Source: Lagopus muta
Lineage: Eukaryota; Chordata; Aves; Galliformes; Phasianidae
DNA: 64,000 bases
NCBI RefSeq assembly: GCF_023343835.1
Contig: NC_064433.1
Span: forward strand, 32,767,214 to 32,831,213
Reading direction: 5' to 3'
Shown: in pieces, positions 12,301-25,190 of the stretch
Layout: each line of letters starts with the position of its first letter
Numbering within the stretch: position 1 is the stretch's first letter
Notes under the pieces: generated by a model
The model's input: the letters and a program-made list of their open reading frames with translations, nothing else
Told to the model about the DNA's origin: nothing
The model's database searches: none
Translations under genes and position numbers: made by a program

Positions 12301-15300
12301 CAAGTTTAAAATTCTGAGGTCCAGATTACTACTGAGAGATTATTTTGAAGTTGCCATACCTTCTGAAGAAAGCAGAAGAACTTATTTAAAACTCAATGTT
12401 ATGTTTTAATAATTCCAGCAGGAATGTAAAAGACAGGAATGGGAAAAACAATTTGCTTAAAGCGTCCAGAGTTCCCTGTTGCATGGAGAGAGGAATATAT
12501 CCATTAAGCTGAGGAAAAATAAAAATACAGAAACAGACTGCATATTCATGAGCTGAAAATATTCATGGCTTCAATACTACATTATGTCATTTTTTGAAGC
12601 CAGATACAGTATGACTTGATTGGAATAAATTTTTCAATGTGCCTGGGAATAAAAGGTCAAGGAGAAATGGATTTCCCTAACTGAAATGAGATGTGGTTAT
12701 AAGAAGAAATGGGATGGAACAGAAATACCTACAAGGAGAAGGATTTATAGGTTTTGCTTTCCCTCAGGACAGCATTCTCAATTTTTTCAGGTGTGATTTT
12801 AGACAATTTGACATCACCTGTCCCTACTGTAAAACTATTTTAATAATAATTAATGAAGTCTGATTTTTGTTCTGAAAGTAATCTTAATTTTAATTTATAT
12901 TTTGTTGTGCTTCACTACTGGACAATTCAAGTATTCAGATTAACGCAGCCAGACTGCCAATGGAGATACCGAACTACTGAAAGAAGGACAAAAGGGAACT
13001 TTCAAAAAAACTAAGATAGATGATAAGACCAATATAAGCTTCCAATTCCCAAAACACTGTGAGAAAAAAATTCAGGAACTCCAGAGCTAAGAAGTGCTAA
13101 AAAGAAGTGCTAAAACGAGCTACAAAGTGGCTTTTTGATATGCTTCCTCTCCAGTCAGAATGCCTCTACAAGGAAATCAGGAGAAGCAAGGATGGCTATA
13201 AAGCATCAAGAAGAACGAACTACTTAGGCTGCCTCTATTCTTCGTTCAGTTTTCTGTTAGACCCCAACTTCTCAGATGTATCTGCTGAAACAAAGCACAG
13301 CAATTGGCTTAAAGATCTCCCTTGTAGAATGCCATATAACTCCATGACTTGAGCGTGACTGGAAATGTCCATTAACAAAATTCTCTTTTGAAATCAGACG
13401 TGAGCTAACCTCAGCAGAAATTAAATTCATAGCAACCATTAATTTGTTGAATAAGCTTTTTGAAGGTCTCCTTCTGAATGACTTAAACAGTTCCATCGAT
13501 GCTTTGGAGAGCGCTGCTTACAACTAGCAGAGTGACAGACACGACCCTAAACAGACATTCAGGGAGATCATTAAGATTTGGTCTGACCTGCTGTACTTAC
13601 CTGACTGCTGCTGCTGAGTGTGCTGTGAATAGGATTACTCTCACTGCATTAACACCTCTCTCCAGTCTGGCAGCCCTAATACAATTCCTAGTGCAATCAA
13701 CTCTAGATGAACTCAGAATGCGCCATAAGGACTGGCTTAATCTTTGTAATTTTAGCTTCTTTGATTGTACTGTAGATGTTCTTCTAAGATGAGAGATTGC
13801 CAAATTAGTATTGGCTTGTAGATTAATTAAACAATGTGGTATTGCTATGCACTTTTCCTTTATGCAGTTCAGCTCTTGCTGAAAACTGCAGGAAGTTTGA
13901 ATCTGAAGTGTATCATGCAAAAACATGGTCTGATTGCTTTGCATGAAGAGGAAAATTCAGTTATCTGTTGTAAGGATTGTTTAGTAACAAAGCATTTTTC
14001 TGAAAGGATTTTGTTTACCTGCAGAATGGGGTTATTTATTGCATAGTAAGAATAAAAACATATAAAATTTTGTTGGAACATGAAGATATTTCTAAACTTT
14101 CTGGAAGCAAATGATAAAACAATCCCTAAAGAACTGTCATTCAGCTTGCACAATGCAGTGAAGCAAGCTGATACACAAGACCAGAAAGAAACAGAATGCT
14201 TTTTAATATGAGTTAAAGACTTGGTGGTTTTGTTCCACTTTCTGGAAAGGAAGTTTTTGGGGGAGCTTTGGATGATACAAGATACAGTGCTAAGCAGACT
14301 GAGCCATCCTATCTATGTGCCATCCATATTTTCTAAAGAATGTTGCAGATTTTCTTGTGATACACTGACAACACCCAATTTGCATGGAAACTCTTGAGGC
14401 AAAACTCATAAATGCATCCAATCTTCCCACAATATGTTAGGCAGTGTTTTGCCTTTTCTTCTCCATCAATTTCCTACCTTCCTAGTTTTGTCAAATGACA
14501 CATGAAGACTTGGAGCAATTGCTGCCACAGGAGCAGCCTCCCTGTGTGCTGCAATTTGCAAAATCAACCAAGATTTGGAATTGTTTTCTCTTATTTATCA
14601 TTTGTCCCCTGAGAAGGCAATGGGACAGTTACCTACATACTCCTGTGCAACAGAGTTGCTTTCCCAAGTTAGGGACAATGACAGCAAACTCTTACATATA
14701 GGTTGTTAATTTCTAAACTGACACAATGCAGCAAATAAGAAGCATTGCAGAGATAAGAGAAATTACAGAGATGTGAACAGAAGTTTGCCAGAATGACACA
14801 CGTCTAGCATGTTGGGGACTGAACCAAATTTAGAAGGATAATGTCCTAATTTCTTTCTTCTGCATAATATATTAGCTCAAATGTGGATTATATAAGCAAA
14901 TGAAATCTGGCCCATTTGTAAAATCAGCCTGCAGAGTTCAAGTTTGATTTTCAAACAAAGATTTCGTAGATTATGTAGGGTGGAGAATATATTCTATTGG
15001 GGTATGGAAGTTACCTAATAAAATGAGTCCGGAGACAATATGTGGCACTGGATTTGAGACAAAAGAGTCTCTACTTTTAAAGACTCCCAATCTAAAGCCT
15101 AATTATGACAAGAGACAACATGCACGTATTTCACTGTTGATCATTTTAATAAGGGATAACAAGCTGCTTTTGATGAAGCCTGTTTCAGGAAGGGAATGCA
15201 GAGCACTGCAGCAAAAGAAATGCAGGAGTAATAGGAGAGGAGACAAGAAGTAGGCAAGAGAGAGGCAAATAGAATAGGGAAAACGATGGAAGATCAAAAA

Positions 15301-15540
15301 CCAACAGAGTATATTACCCATAACGATGAAATAGTTGTGCTTCTGTAGCTATAATGATCAGAGGATACAAAAGAGGCAAGATTTGTAGATGATATCATTA
15401 CTAAAGATTTGTATCAGTTGCTTTAATGAAATGTATTACTTTTATCTACAAACATGGCTGGCTTCTAACAGCCATCTGAGGTAGCTGAAAGTTCTCTGTA
15501 AGAAAGCTTGGCTGGTTTGGGATTTTGTCTGTTTTGCTGG

Positions 15541-15771
15541 GTTTTTTGTTGTTGTTACTGTTGTTGTTGTTGTGTTTTCATTTTCTTTTTTCTTTTTTCA
15601 TTTTTTTTTCTTTTTTCTGTTATTGAAAGTGTATTCAGGAAATATTTGTTTCCTTTTTTTTCCCCCTAGGGTTTTGTGGCAAATATGTAAACTTAGACCC
15701 GTCAGATTTTACATTTGTTCTGTGAAACGTAGTGCTAGCAAAAAAAAAAAAAAGAAAAAAGAAAAAAAAAA
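15541..15771. repeat. T-rich tract and facing A-rich tract
   Basis: A T/G- and T/C-rich simple-sequence block is followed after roughly 75 bp by an interrupted A-run. Together they could fold back weakly. Most likely this is low-complexity drift. Confidence 0.7.
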
Positions 15772-16602
15772 TCATGGAAAATTAATATTCTATTTGGCTG
15801 AGTAATACCTTCAGTTTCCCATTCAATGTCATTGAAGTTGGTAAAATTTGTTAAGCAAAAAGTTGAGAAAATCAGCAACTAACTGCATTGAATCAATGGA
15901 GATAATTTTCTGCCCAAAAGGCCTGCCCTGGCTCATACTACCTCCTCCTTCTCTTACTACCTAATTGCTGTAATAATCTGTGACTGTTTCCTACCACCAC
16001 ACTTGAAGACAAAGACAATGGCACAGACAAAGGGGAACTGCTTTAAACAGATCCTTATAGCCCAGAGACTGGGATCTCACTCTCAGGGGCTACATTGCAG
16101 CTTTACAGTTTCTTTTAGAAACTACATTGGAGGAAGCAGCAGTTGCTGGAGAGTATCTCAAACAGCAGCCAGATGCCATTAATATGCTGCCTCAAGTGCA
16201 TCTAAGAAACAAACACAGATGGGTGCATGCATCTGCCAAAGACAGTTGATCCCATTGGGAACCTCTGCTTTGCTTAGGGTTACTCCAAAGGCAGGAGGTT
16301 TCTTAACACCTTTTCTCCAGTCATAGCTGTGAATCTTCTAAGCCTCACATGCATTCTAATAACATCCAGGGTCAGTTTTATCTAGCTTCATCCTGGATGA
16401 AGATGTAGACCCTCACCTGGTTCTTGGAGCTCAGCCTCTATCCTTCTTCCCAGCAAAATTCATTGGACTGTGTCTGAGGCACATGGCAGACCTGTAGGGA
16501 ATGCAGCAGGACAGGGAGCACAGCTCAGAAGGAGAAGGTGGGTAGATCCTTCTTAGGGAGTTCTTCAGATGTGCAGTTCAGAGGAATTGTGAGCAGTGAA
16601 GG

Positions 16603-16632
16603 AATTGAGCAAATAACAATTGAGCAAATAAC
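16603..16632. repeat. 15-bp tandem duplication
   Basis: AATTGAGCAAATAAC occurs twice in direct succession, followed by the first five bases (AATTG) of a third unit. Confidence 0.9.
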
Positions 16633-18739
16633 AATTGGGAAGGAGTTGCTCAAAGAAATTTAAAGCAGATGGTTTAGTGGACAACTAGACACCATGTCTG
16701 GCAGCAAGAAGCCATCTGTCACTGTGCAATACAGTAAGGTGTTGAGAGGTTGAGGGGGCTGGCAATGGCAGAATGCATCAGGGATATGGACCAATATGGA
16801 CAGCTGTTGTTAAGATAAGGCCTAAGGGACATTGTGGCTTGCTGTTGCAATGTCTACTATGACTATGACAGACACAGATGGTTTCATGTACTTCTCAGTG
16901 GTGTCTGTTGCTGAGGCAAGGGAGGAAAACAAGGCCGAAGTAGGCACACTAGTCCTGAAAGCATTAGTAATGCTTCTACTGGGAGGTTTACAGATTGTAC
17001 TGGCACTAGAGGCAACCTGTCTGTCTCCTAGCATCTGAGTCCAGCTACCCAAATCTCCATTCTTCTGAGACCACTGGATACAGGGTCCAATTTCAATGTG
17101 CATGTGGCTTAGGCTCAGAATTTTACAGGAATTCTCCTGAGTTGCTTATAAGTAGCTTAGATGCAGCCACCTTCATTTGGGAGCAGCAACTTTTATTATA
17201 TGGACCAGGCCGAGCTGTGTCTCTTGGCCATACGGTCAGAAGTCATTGTCAGCTCCCCCTGTTACTGGTGTGGTTATGGGCACTGTGCCCTTGCAGTGAA
17301 AGAATCACTCTTTGCTCCACTACCTGGATGATTTTGGCTTTCTTTGGCAGATCCCCACATTGCTCTAGCTCTCCGTACATAGGCCTCCAAGTTCATTTCT
17401 ATCATCTCCCATGAAAAAATTGTTGTCTCGAGCTTCTCATCACCTTTGGTCCTCCTTCAGAAGTTGTAAGGAGTTAAATATATTTTTGCTTTTTCAGTGA
17501 CTGCAGACTCTGTTCCATATCCCATTTGTGTCAGCGTAGAGCTTGGAGAGAAAGTGACAGCAATGTATCTACAAACAGCATTAATCTATTATAGCAGCAA
17601 TCATACCAGAAAGCATTGCCTTGTACCAGATCACCTTTCAGATCCTCGAAAAAGGAAGGAAAAATAGGGAGAGAAAAGGAGATACTCTGTGACCAGCATG
17701 TGAGGGTCAGATGTACAAGCACTCAATGCGTGCCCACATACTCTCTTTCAAGTTCTTGTATCTTCTGCTTGACACATTGATCATGGAAATGTGTGCAGGG
17801 CTCAGCTCACTGAAAGCAACTCCGCCAGATCAGAGGGAAAATACTTACACCAAGAACACAGCATTTCATCTTCTTTCTTTGCCGTTCAAGTAGAATTATG
17901 ATTGCTTCCCAACTAGCATTAAAATAAGCTGAAATACTTCAAGTCCGTGCTATTTAAATTAAATTTAATGTTATCCTCCTGCGCTGTGGAATAAAATAAG
18001 TATTTGCCAGTGCTCTAGATAAGAGCTAAGATTAAATATGTCCTTTGGGTGTATAAACTCCTTTCCATATCAATAAACACAGCAAATTCAATAATTATAA
18101 TGTACCAAATTCTTACACCGATTCCCTCTCTTCTAGTAATTTTCAACAGATTCACTCCCAAATGGTCCCAAATGCCTTGTTATGAAGATTGATAACTAGC
18201 AGAGTAATGTGAGGCAGATCCACCCATTACTCAAGTAACTTGGCAGACAAGAACTAAATAATGTTTTAATTCTCTTATCGGTATTACGCATCATCTTCAT
18301 GTTCTGCATGAGCATCTCCAGTCTAACTGAGATGTACCCACAGTTTCTGGAATATTAACACTTATATGCAAGACTTGAAAAATAAGAAGTGAAATTTCAT
18401 TATAATAATACCAGAAGCCTTCTGGTTTGCTACAGAAAGGCAGATTATTTCGCATGTAAAAGCTCTTTTCTTCCACTAAGTCAGTGGTCTTCCCTGTATG
18501 TCCTAAAACTGGCATAACCTTTAAAATTTTTTTTGCTATTAAAATGTATTGAAAAAATGAAGATCTCCATCCTCGTATTTCCATGGACTATATTCTCCCC
18601 TTCTAACAGTCCTTCTGTCAGATGATAATCATTTTTCTGAACCATTTGCTGAGATTTTTGAAACAAATGATAAACATACACTTAAATCCTTGTGCTTTTG
18701 GAAATAGCATTCACTGACCTCAATAGATTGGATTGATAT

Positions 18740-19545
18740 GCCAAGCAAAACTGCATGAGTTTCAATAGAGCCAAGTGTCGGGTCCTGCATTTTGGTCACA
18801 ACTCCAGGCAACCCTACAGGCTTGGGGAGGAGTGGCTGGAAAGCTGCCTGATGGAAAAGGACCTTGGTGTATTGATGGACAGTTGGCTGAATATGAGCCA
18901 GCAGTGTGCCCAGGTGGTGAAGAAGACCAATGGCATCCTGGCTTGTATCAGGAATGGTGTGGTGAGCAGGACTAGGGAAGTCATCCTGCCCTTGTACTCA
19001 GCATTAATGAGGCTTCACCTTGAGTACTGTGTTCAGTTTTGGGCACCTCAGTACAGAAAGGACATTGAGATGCTGGAACAGGTCCAAAGAAGGGCAACAA
19101 GGCTTGTGAAGGGCTTGGAGAATATGGCCTATGAGGAGAGACTGAAGGAACTGGGGCTGTGCAGTCTGGGGAAAAGGAGAAGAATAAGGGAGACCTTATT
19201 GCTCTCTTCCAATATCTGAAAGGTGCTTACAGTGAGAGCGGGGTTGGTTTCTTCTCACTGGTGACAGGTGACAGGATGAGGGGAAATGGCTTCAAGTTGT
19301 GCCAGGGTAAGTTTAGGTTGGATATCAGAAAAATGTCTTTACAGAGAGGGTTATTAAGCACTGGAATAGGCTCCCCAGGGAGGTGGTTGAGTCACCATCC
19401 CTGATGGTTTAAAAACCATGTTGTTGTGGTGCTCAGGGACATGATTTAGCAGAGGGCTGTTAGATTTAGCGTAGTATGGTTAGGTCGTGGTTGGATTCAA
19501 TGATCTTTAGGGTCTTTTCCAACCTGAGTTATTCTATGATTATAT
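18740..19545 (+). mobile_element. CR1 LINE fragment with ORF2 C-terminal remnant
   Basis: From 18755 a 154-codon frame shows the CR1 ORF2 C-terminal signature ([40 protein letters not shown]). The frame is lost near 19180-19219 by an indel. The homologous sequence continues to the CR1 3' end, with GGTCTTTTCCAACCT near 19511 and a degenerate TTCTATGATTATATT tail. It is 5'-truncated, diverged and inactive. Confidence 0.92.
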
Positions 19546-19925
19546 TATTTTTAAGAGCTGGCTCTCATACTGATCCCAAAGAAAAAGAGGAGCTCAAGCT
19601 GTGCCTAGCACCATTACCAGAAGATATCCCCATGTGTCAAAGGTTAAGCACAAAATATGGTTAAATCACAGAGCCCAGAGAATCTGCTGGAGGCAGAAAA
19701 CATATGGACTCCCATATACTTGGAGATTTTTGCATGGTGCACTTCAGATGGCCCAAATCTCAGGAGCCTCCAAAGGCCCTGTGCTGTGCTATGTGGGGAC
19801 AGTCAAGAGAGGCTATTCTCCAGACAATGTGCAGCATCAGAAGATCTGTTGAATAAACTGCTCGTAGGGTGCAAGGACCACAAAGAATGATAAAAGGAGC
19901 ATAAATCCACATGTTCTTTCAAATG
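19546..19925. other. Non-coding sequence between a CR1 copy and an exon-like frame
   Basis: No repeat family or coding signature is recognised. It lies 3' of the minus-strand frame at 19926 and would be that frame's 3' UTR if the frame is real. I found no AATAAA on the minus strand in this interval. Confidence 0.4.
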
Positions 19926-20181
19926 CTCTTAACTTCCTTCTTGTCCAGCTGGGGCCAGTACATAATGACCCTCCTTGATGTCATCTGGGGCTATACCAAA
20001 GGTCTGACAAATCTGTCCCCTGTTTACGATCAAGGATTTTATGGGAGAGGTCTTTTCAGCTGATTTGGTGGGACTTACTTTCTTTGGTGAAACTGATGCA
20101 TTGGAAGCAGATTTATCACCTACTTCTCCAGAACCAGCTTTGTCCAATGAGTCTGTGTTCTGCCTTTGCAGTGAAGTTTCT
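19926..20181 (-). other. Unidentified exon-like coding fragment (possible terminal exon or decayed retrocopy)
   Basis: Open minus-strand frame of about 85 codons ending at TAA (19926-19928). A plausible acceptor (TTTCTGATCAAATAG) comes just before 20181, and an in-frame stop lies only a few codons further upstream. The product is Ser/Lys/Pro-rich with three related basic motifs (SPKK, SPTKS, SPIKS), then a less repetitive end containing NRGQICQTFGIAPDD and a GHYVLAP stretch. There is no in-frame ATG, so it would need an upstream exon. Base use is less biased to simple sequence than its neighbours, and I see no match to CR1, LTR or mariner. I do not recognise the protein family. It may be chance, a pseudogene piece or a real last exon. 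Confidence 0.28.
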
Positions 20182-21429
20182 CTATTTGATCAGAAACAAC
20201 AGATGTAAGTTGGCCAAAGTTTAAAAGGTCTAGAAATGCTAAACCATTCCCCTCCTTACCACTTTTCCCTCTTCCAGGATTTTATTAAAATACTCAGTTC
20301 ACACCTTGTTCAGTATCGTTGTCTGTCAGACCTGAAGGTTCTACTTATATACCCAGATATCAAAAGGAAAAAGTAGAACACTGAGCACTTGTAATACAGT
20401 GCTGCCTCTCTCTATTTTCAGTTTCCTTTCACTTTTGTGGGAAAACTGATTTTTTTTTGTACCCTTTCCAATTGATGATACTACAAATAGTCAAAGGTCT
20501 CTCAAACCCTTCAATAAACTTGTACTGTTATTTCAAAACCTGAAGTAAATGACAATTTTCATATTTTCAAATGATAATTTTCATATTTGCCTCAGAGCAT
20601 TTGAGAACAAGATCCTTGCAGTTTCTGAGAAATGAATGATATAGCAACTCCACTTTGATTCCATGTGATATTCAAACTGAAGGGCAATACATATTCTCAA
20701 CACTTTTTCTGCAGATGATACTACACTTCTGGCACAGAGGAAAATTTCTGTGTCTAAGGGAAGCAGCATGCTTTAAGTTTTGCCAGTACAGAACAACTCA
20801 AGAGAAAAGCAGGTTGTTATTCCCAGGCTGAGAGTGTTTTCATGGGAGTTCAAGAAGGTGACTTAGAAGATAAGACCTGGTCACTGGAAGAAACAATTAT
20901 GTCTCACTTCTGTGTGAATTTACTGCTTGAATTTGACCTGACATTTCAGAGGAATTAATCTACCCATATACCTCTGTGTACTGAGCTGGCAGTGGCAGAA
21001 GCAAAACCAGCACAGCACAACTGAATTTCTGAGGCTGCGTTTCAGAATGGTTTAAAATGCCTTTCACAAGGAAGCACTTTGATATCAGTGTGAATGTTCA
21101 CAGCAAACCATAAACAGCAGCCGGTTTCTACCCTCAGGGCAAAATAAGAACACTGCCATGAAATGATGTAATGTGAGCCCAAGCAAGAGATTAAACCATT
21201 ATGCCAATTAGTACTGCCTTGACTGTGCTGTGGGTGCAGTTATCACTTTTGTCATCAGTGCAAGGAATCTAAGATAGTAGAGCATATCAGTAGTCACTTC
21301 TACTATAGTCATCACTTCTCTGCTTATTAGTTTCAGCAGTGAAGGAAACCAAAACCATATATGACTTCATAAAAGGAAAACATTCTGAGCGAAAGAAAAC
21401 CAACAGTTCTCTAATGTTCATGAGAATCT
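20182..21429. other. Non-coding sequence
   Basis: About 1.2 kb without recognisable repeat or coding content between the exon-like frame and an old CR1 copy. Confidence 0.45.
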
Positions 21430-22805
21430 TGGGAGGTCCCTCCTGACTGGGGAACTAGCCATTACACCCATTTACAAAAAGGGCATGAGAGAAGACCCAA
21501 GAAGCTACAAGAAAAACTGTATGTCTAATTTCAGTATCTAGAAAAGTTATGAAGAAGATTATTCTAGGGTTATTGAAAGTCAATTAAAGAACAAAGCTAC
21601 TAACAGGCATAGTCAACATGGGCTCATCAAGGGAAAGGACTGTCTTAGTAATTTTGTTTCCTTTTCTGATAAGGTTATCTACTGGGGGATGAAGGGAAGG
21701 CAGTGGAGTTAACCTTTCTGGATTTCAAGGCCTTTGATAATGTCCTTCATGGTATGCTTCTGGACAAACTGCCAAATGTAAGATGAACAGGTTCACACAA
21801 TCCTTGCTGATGAAGAGGCTCAACAATACAATTCAGAGGATAAATGAATTTATCTGGCTGGTGGATGACCTCAGTTCTAGAACTGCTTCTGTTTAACAGT
21901 GATTTGGATGAAGGAGCGGGATACATCCTTAGCAAGTTCACTGATGTCACTTAACTGGGAAGTACTGCTGATTTTCTGAAGAGTCAAGTGGATCTAGACA
22001 GATTAGAGCACTGTGGATCATCAGTGACATGAAGTTCGATAAAGGAAAATGCCAGGTTCTGCTCCTGGGGTAGAAAAATGTCAAACACATGTTCAGACTG
22101 GGAGACGAGTGGCTGGAGAGCCAGCAGAAAGGGACCTGGAGTTGTGAATTGACAGAAGGCTCATCATGAGCCACTAGTGTGCCTGGCAGCCAACAGGACA
22201 ATGCATTTTGGAGTCCATTAAACACAGTATAGTCAGTTGGTCAAAAGAGGCAATACTCCAAATATATTTTGCACTGGTACAGCTTCATCTTGAATATTGT
22301 GTGCAGTTCTGGTCTCCATAATATAAAAAATTGTGATAAAGTCCCTGAAAGCATCCAGAGCAAGGCAACAGAGCAGGTAAGAGGACTAGAAGGCATGCTC
22401 TGTAAGGAGTGGTGGAGGACTTTTGGGTTGCCTACTCTAGAGAAGAGGAGGTCGAGAGGTGAACTCACTACCCTCTGTATCTCCTGAAGAGGGGATGCAG
22501 AGGGAGGAACTTGGCTCTGCTTCTGAGAACTGACGGCAAGACATGGAAATGACACAAGTTCAAGAGGTCAGTTAGATTGGGCATTAGGAAAAAATTCTGT
22601 GAGGGTGGACAAACTGTGAGTATGGTCAAACTCTGGAACAGGATTTCTAAGGAGGTAGTTGATGCCCACGCCTGTCAATATTCAAGTGGCTTTTGGTTAA
22701 CGTCCTCATTAACATGCTTTAACTTTTGGTTAATCCTGAAGTGATTAGGCAGTTGGACTTGATGATCTTTGTAGGTGTCTTCCAAGTGAAGTATTCTATT
22801 CCATT
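21430..22805 (+). mobile_element. Old, 1.4-kb CR1 LINE fragment with reverse-transcriptase remnant
   Basis: Sequence near 21700-21760 encodes a decayed RT motif A (LDFKAFDN-like). Around 21600 is a GGGCTCATCAAGGGAAAGGACTG-like CR1 segment. From 22260 the ORF2 C-terminal region follows (CTTGAATATTGTGTGCAGTTCTGG). It ends near 22790 with TTCTATTCCATTCTATTCT, a diverged tail. Many frameshifts and stops mark this as one of the oldest copies here, but it extends furthest 5' into the RT domain. Confidence 0.88.
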
Positions 22806-23199
22806 CTATTCTTTTTCTTCTACCTAGAATACCATGCATAAGTCAGTCTCCAGAAAAAAATGAATCATATAAGAGAAATTTGAAAATAAGGTGGTAGCCT
22901 ATCCACCTGGCATAAAAAATCCAAGAGCTTTGTCTCCAATCTGACTACTTCCTGAGCTATCTACCAACAGAGTAGTTGCTCATGTACTGCTGGAAGAAGC
23001 ATGCAAGAGCTAAATATAACTCAAAGTGTTTGTATTCAAAACACCTGCACAAATGGTTATATATTTAAAACAAATGTTCTCCAGGAGACAGACACAAAAC
23101 ATGCAGAGACCCATGACCAGGAGCTACTATTGGGGGCATTCTGAACACAATAAAGTTCTATTTTTACTGTGAGTGTGGTCTTACAGAGAGGTTATGACG
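22806..23199. other. Non-coding spacer between CR1 fragments
   Basis: About 390 bp with no recognised element. Confidence 0.4.
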
Positions 23200-23330
23200 T
23201 CACCTTTGTTGTAGTTCAAAACCTAAACAAACACAATCCCAAGCAACCTGCTCTAAGTGGCCTTGTTTAAGTAGGCAGGTTGGGCTAGATCATCTCAAAA
23301 GTCCCTTTCAACCTAAGTGTTTCTGATTAA
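23200..23330 (+). mobile_element. CR1-like 3' fragment
   Basis: Contains a typical CR1 phrase pattern: CAAGCAACCTGCTCTAAGTGG, then GGTTGGGCTAGATCATCT and CCCTTTCAACCTAAG. The octamer tail is eroded to TTTCTGATTA. Confidence 0.7.
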
Positions 23331-24533
23331 TTTGTGTAACTGCTAACACCTGCAGTTCTTTTAGAAGACTAGTAGGCCCACAGTTCATGCCAAGTCTGTT
23401 CACAGATACCTTCTTCTCTCCTTCAAGAAAGTGCAGGAAAAGGTTATGTAGATCAGTAGTAGACAAGTCCTAGGACAAGTCCATGCATTCTCAGGTGTAT
23501 TATGAAAATAGAACAAATTGACTTAGCCTTTGTCTGCCTATTTATGTTATTAATTACACATGGTTGAGTAACAATTTTACTCTGTTTCTTTTCTAATCAC
23601 CTCTACCACTCAAATGTTTTCTGACTTTTCCTGACTGTAATGCTAATCGTTTTCTGGAATCATTGTAACCCCCAAATCTTATTCCAGTTCATGGCCCCTG
23701 ACTATTTTTCCTGTGTGCATCTGTATTGAATTCCATCTGCCATTTTGTCACTCACTCAGTCTCACAATGTTCTGTAATTTCTTACACAAATTCCATTTCA
23801 CTACTTACACTCTTTTCCTGGTTTAGTGTAAATATCTGGGACAATAAAGGTATCAACAGGTTTGCAATGATAACTTCCTGTGAGATGATCACTTGTTCCA
23901 ACCCTCTATTTCTTATTTTTAACCAAGTACTTATCCATGTGAAAAACTCCCCTTTTATTCATCTGCAGCTTAGTTTTAAGTCCTTTTGGAAGCACAAATT
24001 TTCATTCAGTTTCTGCCAGTCCCAGAAGGCAATGGGGTCATTCAACAGAAACAGCAAAGGATATATTCCCCCTGAATTTGCTTCTAGCCCAGTCAATTGT
24101 ATGCTGATTGCATGTGTTCTCATGAATGTTAATGACTGTGAGTGCTTCCCTGTGTTGCCTTGAAATCATTTAAGACCCATAAGCATTTAACCTGGTAACA
24201 GTGACGTTTTATAATCTATGTATGAACTTTGTGACTATCAAGGGAACAAGTTTATCAACAGACAGGTGTCGTTCCTGAACTGATGCTGCGTGCAGGGAAC
24301 TGGAAAGAACAGAAGCATTTCTTCTGAATATTCTTATATCAGCTGCATGGTCTTCTGTCCAGTTATTGTGCCATTTACAATCTCAGTAACATTGATGTCA
24401 TTTTTACATTTACTTTTCTGTTTGCAATGGCTTTTTTGTTCCAGCTCCACTCACTAGGCAAGGATGCTAGATGTAAGTTAGTGACATATTCTACCTAAAA
24501 CTATTCTAGAAAGAAAGTCTTTTTTTTTTTTTC

Positions 24534-24572
<39 letters not shown>

Positions 24573-24914
24573 TGGTATGAAGAGGACATTTGTGATAGAA
24601 AGTAATGGAGGTGAGAGCTACAGACACACAGTGCTTACCAATGAAGTACTGCAATTATTTCAGTTAGTAAAAAGAAAGTTCAGAAGATCAGCCTAAAATG
24701 TGAACATGTTGGTTCAGGGCAAGGGAGAAAGCTTTCAGTGGCTTCTGAGGGAAAGGCAATGAATTTTAAAAGCAACAATAATACACAAATATCTCAAAAT
24801 AGATTGAAAGAAGCATAGCACTGAGAAAAAAAATCTTGGGCTAAAATCTGTCATTTCATTTTATTTTATTTTTTTACTCTAATGATGGCTTAGTTTAGTA
24901 AAAATCATCTTATT
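23331..24914. other. Non-coding sequence with a long poly-T
   Basis: No gene is recognised. The 145-codon frame at 23726-24163 has no domain signature and low-complexity codon use. A 30-nt poly-T run (24542-24571), preceded by T/C-rich sequence from 24520, stands out. Confidence 0.45.
24542..24571. repeat. Poly-T run (30 nt)
   Basis: Uninterrupted T homopolymer preceded by a T-rich, C-interrupted block from about 24520. Confidence 0.9.
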
Positions 24915-25190
24915 CATAAAATCATAGAAACATACATAGAGCCATAAAAATAGCTTGGGCTGGAAGGGAGCACAAAGGTCATCTAATTTCAACCTCTTGC
25001 TGCAGGCAGGGTTGCCAAACAGTCCCAAAATGTTATCATAATAAAGCATTGAAATCAAACTCCACTACCCAAAATAAAGCATCAGGAAAAGCAGGCAATT
25101 CTGTGACATATTATTAAACTCAATGCCTTCCTTAGCCATACTTGGAATTGTTGTCTGCCTGATGACCTTGAACAACCCGACATATTATGC
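24915..25190 (-). mobile_element. CR1 LINE 3' fragment, reverse orientation
   Basis: Begins with AAAATCATAGAAACATACATAGA, the inverted octamer tail, then GGCTGGAAGGGAGCACAAAGG and CATCTAATTTCAACCTC. These match the reverse complement of a CR1 3' end. The outer limit is uncertain. Confidence 0.78.

Larger units (their letters stand above)
9381..18739. other. Long non-coding stretch without recognised genes
   Basis: About 9.4 kb of AT-rich sequence. Short frames are scattered on both strands, none with domain content. Noted inside: a T-rich block (15541-15665) facing an A-rich block (15740-15771), and a 15-bp tandem duplication at 16603-16632. No CR1 tail or LTR is recognised. It may hold diverged repeats or regulatory DNA that cannot be read by eye. 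Confidence 0.5.

Noticed and set aside
13597..13944. 115-codon minus-strand frame
   Set aside because: No domain signature and no promoter or splice context; treated as chance.
23726..24163. 145-codon frame rich in Ser, Phe and Cys
   Set aside because: AT-rich chance frame without motif or homologous feel; not supported as a gene.
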